From Lactarius indigo (lineage: Eukaryota > Basidiomycota > Agaricomycetes > Russulales > Russulaceae): a stretch of DNA of 64,000 nucleotides. This document shows, piece after piece, positions 61,547 through 64,000 of this stretch (within the stretch, counting starts at the first letter, position 1; the number at the start of each line of letters is the position of its first letter). The stretch spans positions 1,178,001 to 1,242,000 of the forward strand of contig JAFKAC010000003.1 in assembly GCA_025766275.1 (NCBI GenBank), read 5' to 3'. Position numbers and translations under genes: made by a program. The notes below the pieces were generated by a model. That model saw only the letters and a list, made by a program, of their open reading frames with translations, made no database searches and had not been told where the DNA came from.

Positions 61547-61673
61547 GCCAGAACGTGTTCGTTGAGTAATCACAAGCACCGGTCAGCTCGGAGAACACAC
61601 GCGTGGGTGGCCACAGCGAGGACACAACACACCTCCTTCCTGTTCGAGTCCCAACTCTGACCGCCATCCTCTC

Positions 61674-63558
61674 ATGTCGCCTGCGTTCTCTCCCAGCGAC
61701 GGCGGCATTTCCATCGCCGCTGGCATTATCGTTGGCTTGCTTGCATCTTGCGTACAGAGCCTAGGCATCACAATACAACGCAAGAGTCATGTCCTCAATC
61801 AAGAACTTCCTGAACATCTCCAACGTGTGGAACACCGCCGACCGTGAGCATCCCTCAGTTCAGTTGCGATCGATGCTGGTCTCACCTAACCCCACTCAGG
61901 TTATGGTTATTGGGATTCTGTGCGTACTTGTGCCCCCTTTTCCAGCGGCGTTCACTGATCTGTTCTTTTGCAGTAATCTTCATCTCTTCCAACATTTTGG
62001 GTTCGTTGTTCCAAATCGCTTCACTTCCAGTAGTCATCCTTGCCCCTCTTGGAGCCGTTTCACTCCTGTGGAATGCTCTCTTCGCCCGTTTCATCCTCGG
62101 AGATGTATTCTCTGTTTGGATGGTTCTTGGAACCCTCCTCATTGCAGGGGGTGCAGTTCTCATCGCGATTTTCGGGATCGTGCCCGAACCTACGCACTCG
62201 CTTGAAGACCTTCTCATTCTCTTTTCCCGCCCGACATTTGTGGCGTATTTCTCATTGCTGGGATTCGCCGTCCTCGTGTGCCTTGCCATCGTGAGCCCCA
62301 AGCAATGCTTTGATGCCTAGTCGCTAACGTGCTTGTTACTCCAGACCCATCTAAGCGAGTACTCGTACTCGGCCCGTCTCCGCAACCAGCTCCCATCCCG
62401 GCCATCGTCGCCCCTCTTGATCCCTACCAATTCGACTACAGATCTGACCACTGAGCGCACACCGTTACTCGACCGTAAACGCTATGCGTCATCTACTATC
62501 TCCTTATCTAGTTCTGTTACACAGAAGCATGCCATCCCTTCGCGGACGCCGCTCCTCCTCTCTATATCCTATGCATCCACATCCGGCATTCTGTCTGGGA
62601 TGTGCCTAGTCTTCGCAAAGTCAGGCGTTGAGCTTCTCCTCATCAGCATTAATGGAAATAACCAGTTCTGGCAATGGCAAGCCTGGATGCTCATCTTCGG
62701 TCTTGTTGCATTCGCCCTTCTTCAGCTCTGGTACCTGCACAAGGCTCTCAAACTTGCCGATCCCACCATCGTGTGCCCACGTGAGTTTTGCTTTTCTCCC
62801 TCTTTTTCTCTACTAATGCGTTTCCACGTGTAGTGGCTTTCTGTTTTTACAACATCTCTTCCATCGTAAACGGCCTCGTCTATTTTGACCAGGTTTCGCT
62901 TTTATCTACTTCTAATCTCCTCCTTGTTACCTTGGGTATCTTAATCCTTCTCGGTGGCGTCTGGGCTGTCAGCCTCCAAGCAGTCAATGTTGGGACATGG
63001 TCCGGCGAAGACGACGACGTTGATGTGGCTCTTCTCGAAGGTGGCGCTACAGAGGAAGAGTGTCCTCCTGCCATTACCGAATCCGACGTCAGCCCGACCT
63101 CACCGGAATCACCTGAGCGCGATCGCGTCCGATCACACACGGATGTTTCGGAATCGGCAATGTCGCCACCCCAATCACCTTCGATCCCGCGCCGGCGCTC
63201 GCACCACCACGCGGGACAGAGCGCGCTCGGCGTCGCGACACCCGTTTCTTCCCCTCCCGTTCCTGTTCCTACGCCAGGCTTTTCTATTGGGCTGTCACCC
63301 GTAAGCCCAGGGTTTGCGCTCGTCCCCCGCGAGAGACGGAGGTGCACCAGTGGACAATCAGGACGCGAATCTTGGGATGATGTCATGAGGCGGGTACGCA
63401 TACGGCAGGTCGCGAGCGATGGTGATGTAGTGGTTGAAGACGACACCGAACAAGGTTACGAAGTAGGGGTTGGACAGAGGGATACAGGAAGAGGTAGGAT
63501 CATAAACCGCGCCCGCGCGCGATGGAGATGGATGCAGGGCCTCGTGGTCGGCCAGTGA
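61674..63558 (+). CDS. NIPA-like magnesium transporter
   Basis: Multi-pass membrane protein of the NIPA family (DMT superfamily), linked to Mg2+ uptake. ATG 61674 starts MSPAFSPSDGGISIAAGIIV then GLLASCVQSLGITIQRKSHV, the family's first helix and QRKSH loop. Then LWLLGF, ISSNILGSLFQIASLPVVIL, APLGAVSLLWNALFARFILG, LLIAGGAVLIAIFGIVPEPT, FSLLGFAVLVCLAIV, GILSGMCLVFAKSGVELLLI, WMLIFGLVAFALLQLWYLHK and NISSIVNGLVYFDQVSLLST, nine or so helices. A polar loop of about 70 residues sits in the middle and a 190-residue Ser/Pro-rich tail follows. Introns near 61842-61899, 61931-61973, 62290-62344 and 62782-62833 all keep frame. No breaks. Confidence 0.88.
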
Positions 63559-64000
63559 AGGGGAGGGTGGCCGTATCTTTTGCATCTATTACATACCCAT
63601 CATGATGAACGATATAACGATGCCTCAATCTTATAAACCACAATACAGTACCGTCTCTAGCTATTATGTTTGATCTATTTTGGCGGTTGCGCTACTTGGC
63701 TTGGGCGTAGCATTTGGGAACTTAAGGTCAGTTTCGATTGAAAATGCACGTACTACATACACCCATCCAATTTGAGGTGCATACAAGAAATTGATTGATG
63801 AGACCCGAACTCATCTGATCACTCGTGTTTCTTCGCTTGATTCTTCGGGCGCAGGTTTCGACTGTTGGTCAGTCGGATTGCTATGACAGTGACAATTCGG
63901 ATGGGTAAGTGTCGCTATAGCTACAATGACGCCTTTGGATATCACGATAGAGCACGTAAGAGCATCATGATCTTCGGTGACGAGCTCAGTCATCTGATAG
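63559..64000. other. intergenic to window end
   Basis: 3' flank of the NIPA-like gene. A 60-codon minus-strand frame (63811-63993) could be the last exon of a gene beyond the edge, but nothing identifies it. Confidence 0.4.

Noticed and set aside
63800..63830. GATGAG TTCGGGT CTCATC hairpin (minus strand) resembling a tRNA T-arm
   Set aside because: No matching acceptor, D-arm or anticodon arm at the right spacing.
63811..63993. 60-codon minus-strand frame at the right edge
   Set aside because: Could be the last exon of a gene beyond the window, but no motif or splice evidence supports it.

Overview
The window is nuclear DNA of a filamentous basidiomycete, most likely an agaricomycete. The evidence is a dense array of genes broken by many short introns (about 45-65 bases, GT...AG), fungal-type orthologues (DSD1, PPZ-type phosphatase, MPC1, REC8, INCENP, DCP2, an Ime2/Crk1-type kinase, HSP104) and two serine/threonine-rich one-pass membrane proteins with an FFxNxxAV...RRRRR juncture. 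I cannot name the species. No tRNA, rRNA, CRISPR array, transposon or prokaryotic element was seen.

Layout. 0-13.5 kb: the start of an alpha/beta hydrolase gene running off the left edge, D-serine dehydratase, a Rab4-type GTPase, a mucin-like membrane protein with a broken frame, an isochorismatase-family hydrolase, a drug/metabolite-type transporter, mitochondrial bL36, an SGT1-like CS-SGS protein and a glutathione-S-transferase-like protein. 13.7-25 kb: a family-31-like glycosyltransferase, the second mucin-like protein, the mitochondrial J-protein JAC1, a short-chain dehydrogenase, a decayed copy of the 3' end of the second mucin gene, ribosomal protein uS17 (S11) and a PPZ-type phosphatase. 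25.7-40.5 kb: DNA ligase I, MPC1, an unknown protein, an O-fucosyltransferase-like membrane protein, a 1.5-kb gap, isopentenyl-diphosphate isomerase and meiotic cohesin REC8. 40.8-64 kb: INCENP, DCP2, a 2.7-kb gap, PRPP synthetase, the Crk1/Ime2-type kinase, NDUFS6, HSP104, an unknown Cys/His-containing protein and a NIPA-like magnesium transporter.

How the genes relate. There is no operon or biosynthetic cluster; this is a housekeeping neighbourhood. Several divergent pairs share short promoters: SGT1/GST (64 bases between start codons), unknown/NIPA (127), NDUFS6/HSP104 (199, with a textbook heat-shock element and a TATA box) and REC8/INCENP (343, with an MCB box and an E-box). Microexons of 6-13 bases and one GC-AG intron are needed to restore conserved proteins.

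The most unusual feature is technical or evolutionary. Many conserved genes are interrupted by isolated single-base changes that shift frame, nearly all of them one-base insertions: ten in HSP104, about seven in the glycosyltransferase, and single ones in essential genes such as uS17, PRPP synthetase and DNA ligase. Other genes (REC8, INCENP, DCP2, DSD1, the Rab gene) are clean over kilobases. Uncorrected insertion errors in the assembly are the simplest explanation. I did not find a convincing undescribed biological system.
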